NCBI GenBank assembly: GCA_038501625.1
Contig: JAZAYU010000012.1
Span: forward strand, 1,984,001 to 2,048,000
Source of the DNA: Corbicula japonica
Lineage: Eukaryota; Mollusca; Bivalvia; Venerida; Cyrenidae
Direction: 5' to 3'
Length of the DNA: 64,000 bases
Part shown: piece after piece, positions 22,912-32,620 of the stretch
How the letters are laid out: each line of letters starts with the position of its first letter
Position numbering within the stretch: position 1 is the stretch's first letter
Made by a program: the position numbers and the translations under genes
The notes under the pieces: generated by a model
Told to the model about the DNA's origin: nothing
Database searches by the model: none
What the model saw: the letters and a program-made list of their open reading frames with translations, nothing else

Positions 22912-25900
22912 CTGAAAAGAATGTAGGTCGACATGACGTCCAATCTCACTTAAGTCAGATCTAACACAATGTTAGATCTGATGACGGCCCGCAGATACCG
23001 GACATAAGTTATAGCGGTTTTCCCCGATTACTATTTTTAGAAATTGTCAACACAGGAATCATGATTTATAACGCTCGCAAAAGATGTCAATACTTAAGAA
23101 ATGAATGCAATACCACATAAACACATATATCTTCAGTTAAATATGTCTTACGCAGACTGTCAACACTTTCCATGGTTTAAATAGTATGTTTACTTTCACT
23201 TTTGCGATATTGTAGGCGACAATCTGATGGTTCAAAGGGTTAGTGATAAAAGCACGTTTTAGTTACTCGTCGTCAGATCCTGATAGCGTAGCGGTTTTCA
23301 GGAGATGATTTTAATCAGAGTGCATGACGTCATAACGTTGAGCATATGACATTGCTAATAAGGTATAAGACCTGTAAATAGACTTCCCTATATAAACTAT
23401 AGTAAACGTGACATGTTTCAAAAGGCAGGCAATCATAGCTGGTATCATTAGAATAAGGGCTAACTTACATGCTTTTGAAGCTAAGTGTTTCTACTGTCCA
23501 TTTCCAGCAAGAAAAGTAGGGGTCATGTATCAATTAACAGAGATTTGACACCTTGAATCCGGTGGTCTGTTTTTTTTCTTCACTTCTGTGTGAACTTCAA
23601 AACTGTTTTACATATGCCATCCTAAAACCAGGGCCTTTTTTCATATACTGCATTTCCAAACATAAATTTGCCATCAGTGTGTCATTAAAAGCATGTCATT
23701 AAACATGTTCCTTTCAGGCCATACTAGCCATTTAATGCCCCCAAAAGGCAAAAAAATTGGGACTATTTAGTGTCAACCATTGTCTGACTAGCCCGAGTAG
23801 GAACATCCGGTGGACTATTTACAAGTAATTAGCGATAAGAGATTTAGTGGTGTTAACTAACATGATATAGTCAGTATGTGTGCCGCAGAAAATTCCTTTT
23901 AGTTATGTGAAATTAATAAATGTAAGCGTAAAATCCAAAATGTCAAAACAATTACCAAATACCTTTTCCCGTGTCGCGCACCGAACTATCAGTATTAAGG
24001 GATAGATTCACGATGGGTCAATAATCACCCAGAAATATGAAAAAAGAAGAAATAATCCATATCACTAAATTTTGTTTGATATTTTTTAATCTACAGTAAT
24101 TGTTATCTTTAAAAGATGACACAAATAAGTTATATTTCTCATGCAAATTATGAAAAAATGCTAAATGTGTTTCTTAACTTAGCTCCACTACATTTTGGCT
24201 ATTTTCCATTAAATTTTTTTAAAATGGTAATTTTTATGGGGCACGCCTATAAAAGAAATTGTGAATGAATACAATTTTGTTGTATGTAGTGTTTTGTTTT
24301 GTATTCATGGTCACATTTTGTTTTGTAAAAAAAGTGTGCATCATACATTGAAGCTTCACAAATATACATTGACAGCGGACAAAACTGAACATAATCCAAT
24401 ATCTACCTTTTTTTGTTTGTTTGGGAAATTGTGATGGCCAATGAATCAAACGTTTCAAAAATTTATAAAAAATATTTAAAAATCTAAAATGTAAATACTG
24501 ATGTACTAACAGTACTATTTGCCGGATATATCGGAATTCGGATATTTGAAAATATTTTTATTCTAGGCGAATATCCGTCCTTCTTGAACCTGATCCATTT
24601 ATTCCGTCACGTAAAATGAAAATTCCCGGTGAGAATTGTCTTTCATGAAAATGATAAGATAAGTTTCGTTGGCATAATCATTGAAAGACTTTTTGTCCTC
24701 ATAAACAGCAAAAAGAAGTCACAGCTATGCCGTATAAATCAGTCAGTTTATAAATAACCGGAATGATAAGTCTTCGATTTCACTAGCACCAGTGCAATAC
24801 ACCGAAGGGATGGATCGGTAGTTTAGGGTACTAAACCAGTACTATAGCCACATGTTCGAACTGGCCATGTAGAAATTATGAAATATATTATGAAGATATT
24901 TTGGCATTTATCAAGCCTAAATTAATTATAGATACAGGTTTTGTGTTTTCAGGGTATTGACGATTTATTTGTTTAATAACTATTAGAAATTAAAGGAAGC
25001 CATGTGATATCAGTGTGATGCAGAGGCTTGAATTCGAAACTACGAAAGTCCTGTAAAGCTATCTGTTTCCGCGACAGAAATTTAGTTGCATGTTTTTGGA
25101 TTTAGTTTACGGAAAATCGATAGGGATGGCAGCCATTTGCTATATTCTGTTCTGAATTTGCTGTATCAGCTGGATCAAGTTTTGGAAGTTGTCGGTTGGA
25201 CATTAATATTATGCAAGGTTTTAGGTATCATGATTTTTCCCCGACCGACTGCGCAAGAGTGATGCTTATGGTGTATTTCAGTGATCCTTGGATTTTTACA
25301 TGAGTTGTTCATAGCCTGATATTTGTGTTGCCTGAGTAGCTTATAGCCATATGTTTACAGTAAACGCTGATTTCTGTTTCAGATTTTTGTTGTAGATTTA
25401 TTCATAGACCAGTTACAGAGTGTGTGTCGGCAACAGTGAAATGCATATTACGTCAACGCCGCTTTGCATCTGTTTGATCGCTAAGTCATACTAGCAACCA
25501 ACGAATGCCTAAATAAATCTGCATATCCGTAAAGTCTGATAAGGATAAACTTCGATTAAATTCATACATAACCGCACAACCAAAGAGATACGACGGCAAC
25601 ACAACCATGCAAGAGGCAGACAGAGTACATACCAAATACCATCGGTATTCCCCCACCAACATTCAATACAAAAGGATAGTTCAAGTACTACCACTCACAG
25701 TGATTTACATTCTGCATGGTTTAAAACTAGCCTATTACCTATAAGAAAGGTAATGGAAACTGATAACTGAAAAAAATACCCCAAAATAACGTTTGAAAGA
25801 ACTCCATTCAAAGAAAACGCGAGTCCACTGCTCGCGTTTACAAATGTAAAATACCTAGTCTGCGTTTCTGCGTGCCAAACGGAAATTCCAAGCACCTGCC

Positions 25901-28900
25901 AGTCGTCTGGATAAAAACCGGAAATAAACGGAACGTTGATCTTCTCGTAGTGTAGAGTAAGTGATTGCGCATGCCCGATGTCTGTCCGACTGGTGAATAA
26001 TTTACTGATCGTCTCGTTCCTTTGATAAATCTCATTATTCCTGGAATATAATACATCCATATTAAAAACTTTTTTTTCATTAAAACTAATAAATTAAACC
26101 CTACTGCCTTTCTGTGACGAGCCCCAAATAATGCGTATGCGACTGACAAAATGGGTACTATTAGCTAACAATAAAGAGTTTCATGTATATCATCAAGTCG
26201 GCAGAATAGGGACACGGGTTTAGCTCAAACATCTCTTGATCGTTATTCTGAAAATTTTGATTTACTACTGTACTATAATTTAGTTTCTTATAACTAAAAA
26301 TGATTTTGTTACATATTTTGTTAATAAAATGGTATTTTTACCTCGGTTTTCATAATAATAAATGTCGTCTGCTCAACTTTATGACGTCATTTCAAGGCCT
26401 GACGTCAACTGTCCGACCTTTTCCCGTGACGCGCCACATATTACAGAAACGGTGCGCAGCCGCCATTAATCCAACGGTAATCCGGTAAGTTGCCTGATTT
26501 TAGGGGTACAATGTTATCATACTATACTTATCAGAACATACGGAGAGCATTTCTGGACATGTCCATCTATATTGCAAATGCTATTACGATAAAAGTTTAA
26601 CTTGTGCGGTCTCGCTTTCGTCGGTCCGGCGCGGTGCGGTACCGTATGCGGTACCCCAGAAACCAGTCAATTAACCGGATTTCCGTTTGATTATCGACGG
26701 CTGCACCCCATTTCTATACAGTTGTCCGACCAGTTTTCAGTAGTTATTGATTAGCTTAAATTCTGTCACGTAAATAAACAGCAACTTAAATAAAACCATG
26801 ACTTACATGACTTTATTTTATATTTCCTTCTTAATAAATACAAATAAAACGATTTCATTTGTTAATTCATTTAAATTTAAAAACAACGAAAAAACCTAAT
26901 GCAGTGATATTGTCATCCTTCTTGGAAATACGTCCTATTTCCGTTTACTGGTAAAGGACACACAAAAACATTTACATTACAGAATTGTAAGACAAATGGA
27001 ATCATGCGACTTTATACAGCAGACCTTAACAGGGATGCCCTTTTGAGTTTTCGTTCAGACTGTAAGTTTTATATTGGAAACATTTCTTTTTGCGGAACCA
27101 CTCAAAAATGTTATAAAAATGTATGGACAACCGTAACTCTACAAAAAATAATGTTTCCAACCTGATGGGTCTTACGTCAGATATGACAGCTTACCACAGA
27201 AAGCTGTGATGTTTAAGAGCGTTTCTGTTATGTGCATACATTACTTACGTCATAAGTTGCACAGGACCGATCGTTCCATTAGATCCAACAAGCGTGAGTG
27301 TAATCTCCCCGTCGAAGTTATTTATTGTGCTGATATTGATTATATAGTTATATTCTGCAATGAAAAAAAATTTCATCAAATCCCGCGCTGTGTAGATGCG
27401 ACAGATTCGAGTATCATTACATCACTGCTACGTAACGCGCACCTCAAGTCCCGCGCTGCGTAGATGCGACAGATTCGAGTATCATTACATCACTGCTACG
27501 TAACGCGCACCTCAAGTCCCGCGCTGCGTAGATGCGACAGATTCGAGTATCATTACATCACTGCTACGTAACGCGCACCTCAAGTCCCACGCTGCGTAGA
27601 TGCGACAGATTCGAGTATCATTACATCACTGTTACGTAACGCGCACCTCAAGTCCCGACGGTGCTACAGATAAAATGAGATGCATGTATTCCGGTGAGAA
27701 AGTGAGAAAACATAATCCTGCTAAAAAGACATGAATGCAGATTTAACAATAATATAATAGGTGATGTCTTTTTAGCAGGATTTTTACGATCTAGGCAAAC
27801 TTTGTAAAAACTGTGGACAATTATGATGAAGGAGACTAAAATCTTACAGGAAAACTCGAAGAAGTATGAATAGAATGATCACGGATCGCGTTCATGCTTA
27901 ATTTATTTATGCGATGCACGGTTGTCATGGTTGCCTTTTTTCCAATCGGCGAGAAACCTTCAATTTAAGAGTATAGAATTCTTATCAAAACCAATTTACT
28001 TACGGCTACTGAATGGACAATAAGTTTATAAAAGGAACCCTTGGTTACCAAAGATGAAGTTTATAGTGCTCATCCGAGAACGTTCTTATAATAATATTAT
28101 AGTACCCACCACAGAACGTAGAATTCTTATCTGTGTTGAGGTATAAACTTCCCTGTGCGGCATGTTGGTTGGAATGGTAACCCATTCTTGCGCATCCGGT
28201 GTTGTTACAGTTGATACAATGTCCTTTACGGAATTCATCAATAGATGGGCAGACGAACGCTTCGAATGGACATTGCGAGTTAATGGACTCGATGAAGTAA
28301 TCGTTGGAGCGCTCGTGACTGCAGGACAGGGCTTCTTCAGCCACTAAAATAAATATGGGCTTTATATACTGCCCCGCGTGTAACCAAAACATGCCGATCA
28401 GTCGTTAAAACCAGACTAATTTGATCTGAACCTATGCCGTTCGTTTCTTTGTAAAAATAATCTGTGAATCTAAGAGCGAAAAATGTAGATCTTAAAAAGG
28501 AAGCAGGGTTTACAGACCGATCTAGATCTAAAATGGTCGCAAATGTGTCGGAAGCTGCGCTTACCACTTAAAAGTTCAACTGACGGTTCAATCTCACTGA
28601 AGTAACATCTCACAAAATGTTAGATCTGATGGCGACCAGCCAGCAATGTATATAAGCTATAGCGGTTTTCCCTGATATCTATTTTTAGAAATAGTCAATA
28701 CAGAAGCATGATTAGAAATGATCTGAAGATGATTTACAGTGGAAAACAATGCAATACCGCATAAAATACACCTGGAAGCGAAGCGGTTTTCGGAGACGTT
28801 TTAAATTACATTGCTTATGGTTCGAACTTACCGTAAAAATCAAATAGAGTCGTCAGAGCTGACCAAACAGTTGACCCTAACTTATCAACCGCATCGGTCG

Positions 28901-31203
28901 GGCAACCCGGTTGACGCTCACCACCGTTCGGATAAAAGTCCAGATGTCCCATGGCCTGTGTAGCCCCCAATCCGAGGTTCTTAGTTCCTCCTGCATCTGT
29001 ATGTACGACGTCAACAAAGTCGGCGTCACTCGCATCAAGTCGCGCTTTAATGTCCATGTTTTCGAAGTAAGGGCTCGCAGGGTCTAGCCCTAAATATTCA
29101 AAAAGGGTTCAAACTGCTGTGCTCTTTACTGATCGTTATATGTTAATAAAATGAAAAGATCTCGAGAAAATATTCAATAAAAACAAGTTGGGTTACTTGT
29201 GATACTTGAAAATAATCCATTTAATATATAAAACAAAATTACATGTATCGTTAATCAATAAAAACAAGTTGGTTAACCTGTGATACGACCGAGATGTAAA
29301 ATCCTCTCTCCGGCATACCCAGCAACATGGGCACCAAGGCTGTGTCCTATGATATGGAAGTTTGCTGGCGAAGACCCAGTAATATTTATCAGTTTACTGA
29401 CTAGTTGAGCAAGCTGGGCACCAACCACTCTTGTATTAGATGCGGCTTGACTGTAGGGCAGTACAGCACCCTGATGCCAGTCCACGGCAATTACATTAAA
29501 GTCCCCCTAGAACAACATTAAGACAAGGGTTATTTAAGAAAGAGTAAACAATCGGCGGTATTCGGCTATATCCGCTACATTAAGACGGGTCTCTGACGTA
29601 TTTGGGCGATTTACGATGCGCGCATTTCCTACCAGTTATTGCGACTGAAATAATGAGCGTAGGAATTAGTAAAATGTAACTGCAGAAAAACTTTTTCTTT
29701 CTCTGCCATTTGTAATTTTGCGTTACAGAAAATTTCAACGAAATCTTTATGAATAAATTAAGATATCAATTCATTGTAACCAGTGACCCATGCGTGTCCA
29801 AACTTTTCAGTGTCTTAATATGGTAAATTGGATCACACTTACATGTATAAGGAGCTCTTTTGTCGCGTTCTGCACCCACGGTGAATGTCCGTTCTGCTGG
29901 AAACCATGAACAATAATTTTGGTTTGTTTGACGCCACTGTAGTGAGAACCGGTGATGGTCTGGTCCAAGGCCGGGTTAATAGCCTCTTCCTCGTGTATGG
30001 TCGGATTGGCTCTAAAATTCAAAATTGCTTATTGATACGTATTTTGTAGTTTTGGCTTTACTATTTCATGTTACATTGCGAAATTTTCCTGGGATAGAAG
30101 ATATGGGTTGTGCACGTATAGCCGAATTAGTTTGTAGTTTCGGCTTTACCGTTTTTCAGATTACATTGCGAAATTTGCCTGGGTCTGGGATAGTAGATCT
30201 GGGTTGTGTATGTGAAGCCGAACTATTCTTGGCCACATTATATCCGTTTATATAAGAAAATGTCCGCGAATCTACGACAGAGAAAGTAGACTGTTGCATC
30301 GATTTTTGAAAATACTTTGTTGTATTTTAATCAATGACTGCTTCCTGGGTCGAAACCAGTACTCGAGACGAGTTTGGATTGTGAAAATTGCAAAATAATC
30401 TCATTTATCTACGCCGTCACTGATAACGGTACGACGGGCTGGACTAATAGTCTAAAATGACCTATCAACAATCTATGCAAAAAATCCAACCTTGTGTAGA
30501 GTAGAAACCGGGTCTGTATTTTATCTGGAGACTCTGGTGCTAACGAAAGCGGCCGATGTAGAAGGTCTAAAAACGGAAATCCGTTGCTGAAACAGCCGAG
30601 CGATCCGTAGCATACCGTCTGAGGTATGATGCTCGTTAGAGTGTCCAATAAAAAACCTGTGTGTAAGAAAATATAAGAATCACATCATTGAAAGAGGTTG
30701 CAGACGTTTCACATTACGATATAAATTAGTTGGGTTTTTTTGCAGCCGTATCTAATGTTCGCTTTGTTCGCGTGCTTAAATGACGCGAAAAACACATGCG
30801 TTAAAATTTAGTTCGGTTTGATACTAGAAAATGAGCGACTTTCGCCAAAATATTTGGAAAATCTGTACATTTTAGGACCAGAATTAGTGATTTTTTTTTC
30901 TGCATTAGTAACGCCATAACAATTTCGACTTTAAATAGATGCACTCGTATGTTAACTGTGTACATGTAACACTATTACCTAACATTTACATCATTTACAG
31001 GTCTCTTACAGTTGAAATAATAAATTTTTATGTTTCAAACCATTTATTATTTTTATCCTGATATGTGACTGGGCTCCTTTAATATAACTTATATCACAGA
31101 TATATTATCTCCTCGTTTATCTACTATACTATCCTAAATATGTTTTAAAGAACTTACCATTTGTTCCGGAAATAAGAAATCCCACGAGGACATACAGATA
31201 CAT
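22833..31203 (-). CDS. Pancreatic lipase-related protein, paralog A (9 exons)
   Basis: A secreted triacylglycerol/phospholipid-type lipase, expected to act extracellularly or in the gut lumen. Coding exons in transcript order: 31203-31158, 30656-30491, 30011-29843, 29506-29278, 29089-28832, 28343-28110, 27354-27249, 26040-25855, 22911-22833; total 1473 nt, 490 aa plus stop, with GT-AG introns and consistent phases throughout. Visible features: hydrophobic signal peptide (residues 1-15), VCYGSLGCF N-terminal pancreatic-lipase motif, nucleophile Ser183 in GHSLGAHVAG, Asp206 in GLDPASP, His299 in CSHERS, a lid bounded by Cys266 and Cys297 (slightly longer than in mammalian pancreatic lipase), and a PLAT/C2-like C-terminal domain from about residue 350. 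The Cys-rich stretch GHCINCNNTGCARMGYH matches the family. The triad is intact, so an active enzyme is likely; substrate preference cannot be read from sequence. Confidence 0.93.
22938..23335. repeat. Dispersed repeat R1 (copy 1), beside lipase A exon 9
   Basis: Starts AAGTCAGATCTAACACAATG and TTAGATCTGATGACGGCC, then GCGGTTTTCCCCGATTACTA, and ends GTCAGATCCTGATAGCG plus GCGGTTTTCAGGAGATGA. Other copies: 28588-28800 (truncated) and 55915-56645. It begins only about 25 bp from the acceptor of exon 9. Confidence 0.7.
23336..25854. other. Intron 8 of lipase A, remainder
   Basis: AT-rich intronic DNA with fragments of the GGGGCGCGTCACGGG MITE near 23960 and 24236. Frames of 61-74 codons have no homology. 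No alternative terminal exon was seen. Confidence 0.6.
25855..26040 (-). CDS. Lipase A exon 8 (PLAT domain core)
   Basis: Acceptor ATATTCCAG, donor AG|GTATTT. Encodes the PLAT strands with LTLHYEKINVPFISG and VLGISVWHAETQTR, residues 403-464. The frame stays open past the donor to a stop at 25695, unlike in paralog B. Confidence 0.92.
27249..27354 (-). CDS. Lipase A exon 7 (PLAT start)
   Basis: Acceptor TTCATTGCAG, donor AC|GTAAGT. Reads EYNYIINISTINNFDGEITL then TLVGSNGTIGPVQLMT; only one residue differs from paralog B. Confidence 0.92.
27385..27657. repeat. 68-bp tandem repeat, 4 copies, in lipase A intron 6
   Basis: Units contain CGCTGCGTAGATGCGACAGA, TTCGAGTATCATTACATCAC and ACGTAACGCGCACCTCAAGT; CACTGCTACG recurs at 27423, 27491 and 27559. 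Nearly identical and CpG-rich, so recently expanded. Absent from the same intron of paralog B. Confidence 0.9.
27714..27782. repeat. Perfect 19-bp stem hairpin in lipase A intron 6
   Basis: AATCCTGCTAAAAAGACAT (27714-27732) and its exact complement ATGTCTTTTTAGCAGGATT (27764-27782) around a 31-bp AT-rich loop. It resembles a very short fold-back MITE. Confidence 0.85.
28110..28343 (-). CDS. Lipase A exon 6 (catalytic His)
   Basis: Acceptor TTATTTTAG, donor TGTG|GTGGGT. Carries EEALSCSHERS with the catalytic His299 and the lid-closing Cys297, then GHCINCNNTGCARMGYH. Residues 290-367. Confidence 0.93.
28588..28800. repeat. Dispersed repeat R1 (copy 2, truncated) in lipase A intron 5
   Basis: CAATCTCACTGAAGTAACAT and AAATGTTAGATCTGATGGCG, GCGGTTTTCCCTGATA, then an internal deletion before GAAGCGGTTTTCGGAGACG. 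It lies about 30 bp from the exon 5 donor. Confidence 0.6.
28832..29089 (-). CDS. Lipase A exon 5 (catalytic Asp and lid)
   Basis: Acceptor AATATTTAG, donor TACG|GTAAGT. Begins inside GLDPASPYFEN with Asp206, continues through GHLDFYPNGG to QPGCPTD (Cys266, start of the lid) and VWSALTTLFDFY. Residues 204-289. Confidence 0.94.
29278..29506 (-). CDS. Lipase A exon 4 (nucleophilic Ser)
   Basis: Acceptor TTGTTCTAG, donor ACAG|GTTAAC. Reads GDFNVIAVDW, PANFHIIGHSLGAHVAGYAG and ends RITG. Ser183 is the nucleophile in the GHSLG elbow. Residues 128-203. Confidence 0.95.
29843..30011 (-). CDS. Lipase A exon 3
   Basis: Acceptor GAATTTTAG, donor CAT|GTAAGT. Carries KIIVHGF, the oxyanion-side HGF motif of the family, followed by PWVQNATKELL. 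This is the exon most diverged from paralog B (15 of 57 residues). Confidence 0.93.
30043..30227. repeat. Intronic direct duplication, about 90 bp, lipase A intron 2
   Basis: TTTTGTAGTTTTGGCTTTAC ... TTACATTGCGAAATTTTCCT ... GATATGGGTTGTGCACG recurs as TTTGTAGTTTCGGCTTTACC ... GCGAAATTTGCCTGG ... GATCTGGGTTGTGTATG. Confidence 0.7.
30491..30656 (-). CDS. Lipase A exon 2
   Basis: Acceptor TTACACACAG, donor ACAAG|GTTGGA (GT but a weak consensus; paralog B has GTAATT). Encodes VCYGSLGCFSNGFPF and SPDKIQTRFLLYTR, the N-terminal pancreatic-lipase signature. Residues 16-71. Confidence 0.92.
31158..31203 (-). CDS. Lipase A exon 1 (signal peptide)
   Basis: ATG at 31203, reading MYLYVLVGFLISGTN, then donor G|GTAAGT. 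The hydrophobic run and small residues fit a secretory signal peptide. Exon 1 of paralog B has the same length and splice phase. Confidence 0.88.
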
Positions 31204-31266
31204 GTTGCGAAAGACTTAATACGAAAGTTTCTTCACAGATAATACTTATAACTGGACCTATTTGCC

Positions 31267-31273
31267 CTTTATA
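31267..31273 (-). promoter_or_regulatory. TATA-like box of lipase paralog A
   Basis: TATAAAG on the minus strand, 64 bases upstream of the start codon, a position compatible with a short 5' UTR. The aligned site in paralog B reads TGGAAAAG. Confidence 0.45.
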
Positions 31274-31997
31274 GCAAAGCTATTCATTCCCAAAACGTGA
31301 CATAATTTCTTGTTCAAATTATATGATAAACCTAGTTATAATAATGAACAGAGATAGATAAAAAAAGAAGGGTTAAGCCGCCGAAAACGACAAATATGAA
31401 ATATTGCAGGCTCGTTTTGATTGGGTCTGTTTATGGGCAATAATGGAGATGAGTATTACTGCCCACGCCGCCTAGCCCTGGGTTGATCGCAACTCAATAT
31501 TTACACTTGAGAAGTACTAATTTTGATATTTCCTTAACGATGGTATGCATATGGCGGTGAACATGGAACCTTCAATGCGGTCTTTTCAGGTTAACACCAT
31601 TTCATTTTCAGCGGTTTAATGTAGCGGTGTCCCCATATAAGGGAAACGGTTTTCCCTAAACGAGAAAACAATTGGCGGAACTAAATGAAATAGCCACCAA
31701 ACAAGACAAATTTGAAAATATGAATTCAAATATGAAGTTGAAAGTTTCTCAATTTCATGTCATTGTAATAAACTGTTCTGAAAAATGTACTAAAATGCAA
31801 AAATGATGAAGATATCTATCAAAAAAGAAGTGTTGACCTTTCCGCGTTGTCACACGCCGCCACCTTGAAATGTTATCTGATTGGAGACGTACGCTGTTAC
31901 CATACAGTGCATGGCAGTTTTTTTAATTTTAATCATCGGTTTTTAACTCGTGATTGGCAACTTCTTCTCCTGGCGGTTCCGAGCCGATGTTTTAGCT
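31274..31997. other. Intergenic spacer between lipase A promoter and lipase B 3' end (part)
   Basis: AT-rich. GCGGTTCCGAGCCGATGTTT at about 31976 leads into the 44-bp array; the same words occur at about 43452 beside a SINE, so this is a dispersed-repeat fragment. Confidence 0.5.
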
Positions 31998-32220
31998 ATG
32001 GTGGACGATACGCAGACGACAGTGGATGGTTTGTAGAAATCATGGTGGACGATACGCAGACGACAGCGGATGGTTTGTAGAAATCATGGTGGACGATACG
32101 CAGACGACAGTGGATGGTTTGTAGAAATCATGGTGGACGATACGCAGACGACAGTGGATGGTTTGTAGAAATCATGGTGGACGATACGCAGACGAAAGTG
32201 GATGGCTTGTAGAAATCATT
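31998..32220. repeat. 44-bp tandem repeat, 5 copies
   Basis: Units ATGGTGGACGATACGCAGAC + GACAGTGGATGGTTTGTAG + AAATC; starts at 31998, 32042 and 32086 give a 44-bp period. It sits in the 1.2-kb gap between the two lipase genes. Confidence 0.9.
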
Positions 32221-32312
32221 TGTGCATCATTCAGTAAAATTTTTTAAATCATTCATAAATTGAGTAGGATGAAATCGTTGTAATAATAACATTTTCGTTC
32301 GTTGTAGCATTC

Positions 32313-32445
32313 ATTAAACCCTGGGATTTGGCGAACAGTGTGGATCAACAGGCACACCTGTGCTGTTTGATTAGGTTCTACACTTTTCGCTTCTGGCTTA
32401 ATTGGTTTATCTTTGACCAAGATGCAACCAGTGTAGATCCAGATC
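32313..32445. mobile_element. Fragment of the GATCCAGATC palindromic MITE family
   Basis: TTTGGCGAACAGTGTGGATC and CTGTGCTGTTTGATTAGG, ending with CAACCAGTGTAGATCCAG. It lies just downstream of lipase B. Confidence 0.55.
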
Positions 32446-32495
32446 AATTATAAAGATTAAACAACAACCACAGATACACTTCTTGTTTAAACTTA

Positions 32496-32501
32496 TTTAA
32501 T
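32496..32501 (-). terminator. Candidate polyadenylation signal of lipase paralog B
   Basis: ATTAAA (common variant) on the minus strand, about 40 bases past the stop; paralog A has AATAAA at a similar distance. Confidence 0.45.
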
Positions 32502-32541
32502 GCATTGAACGTGTGCATGAAAGCTCAATCGATTGTTACGA

Positions 32542-32620
32542 TCAAGTGCAGTGACCTCGGACGCCGAAGGTTGTACTGTTATGGTTATCGATCTCTTTGT
32601 GGTAGGCGCAGAAAGAGTCC
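32542..32620 (-). CDS. Lipase B exon 9 (terminal)
   Basis: Acceptor TTCTTTACAG; reads DSFCAYHKEIDNHN... and ends GVRGHCT-stop (TGA 32542-32544). One residue differs from the A copy. Confidence 0.92.

Noticed and set aside
25695..25721. Terminal lipase A exon ending just before 25695
   Set aside because: An acceptor-like TGCAG is present, but from the exon 8 donor phase it stops after one codon. The exon at 22833-22911 fits phase and is shared with paralog B.
25838..26149. 103-codon minus-strand frame over lipase A exon 8
   Set aside because: Alternative frame of the real exon 8 running into the intron.
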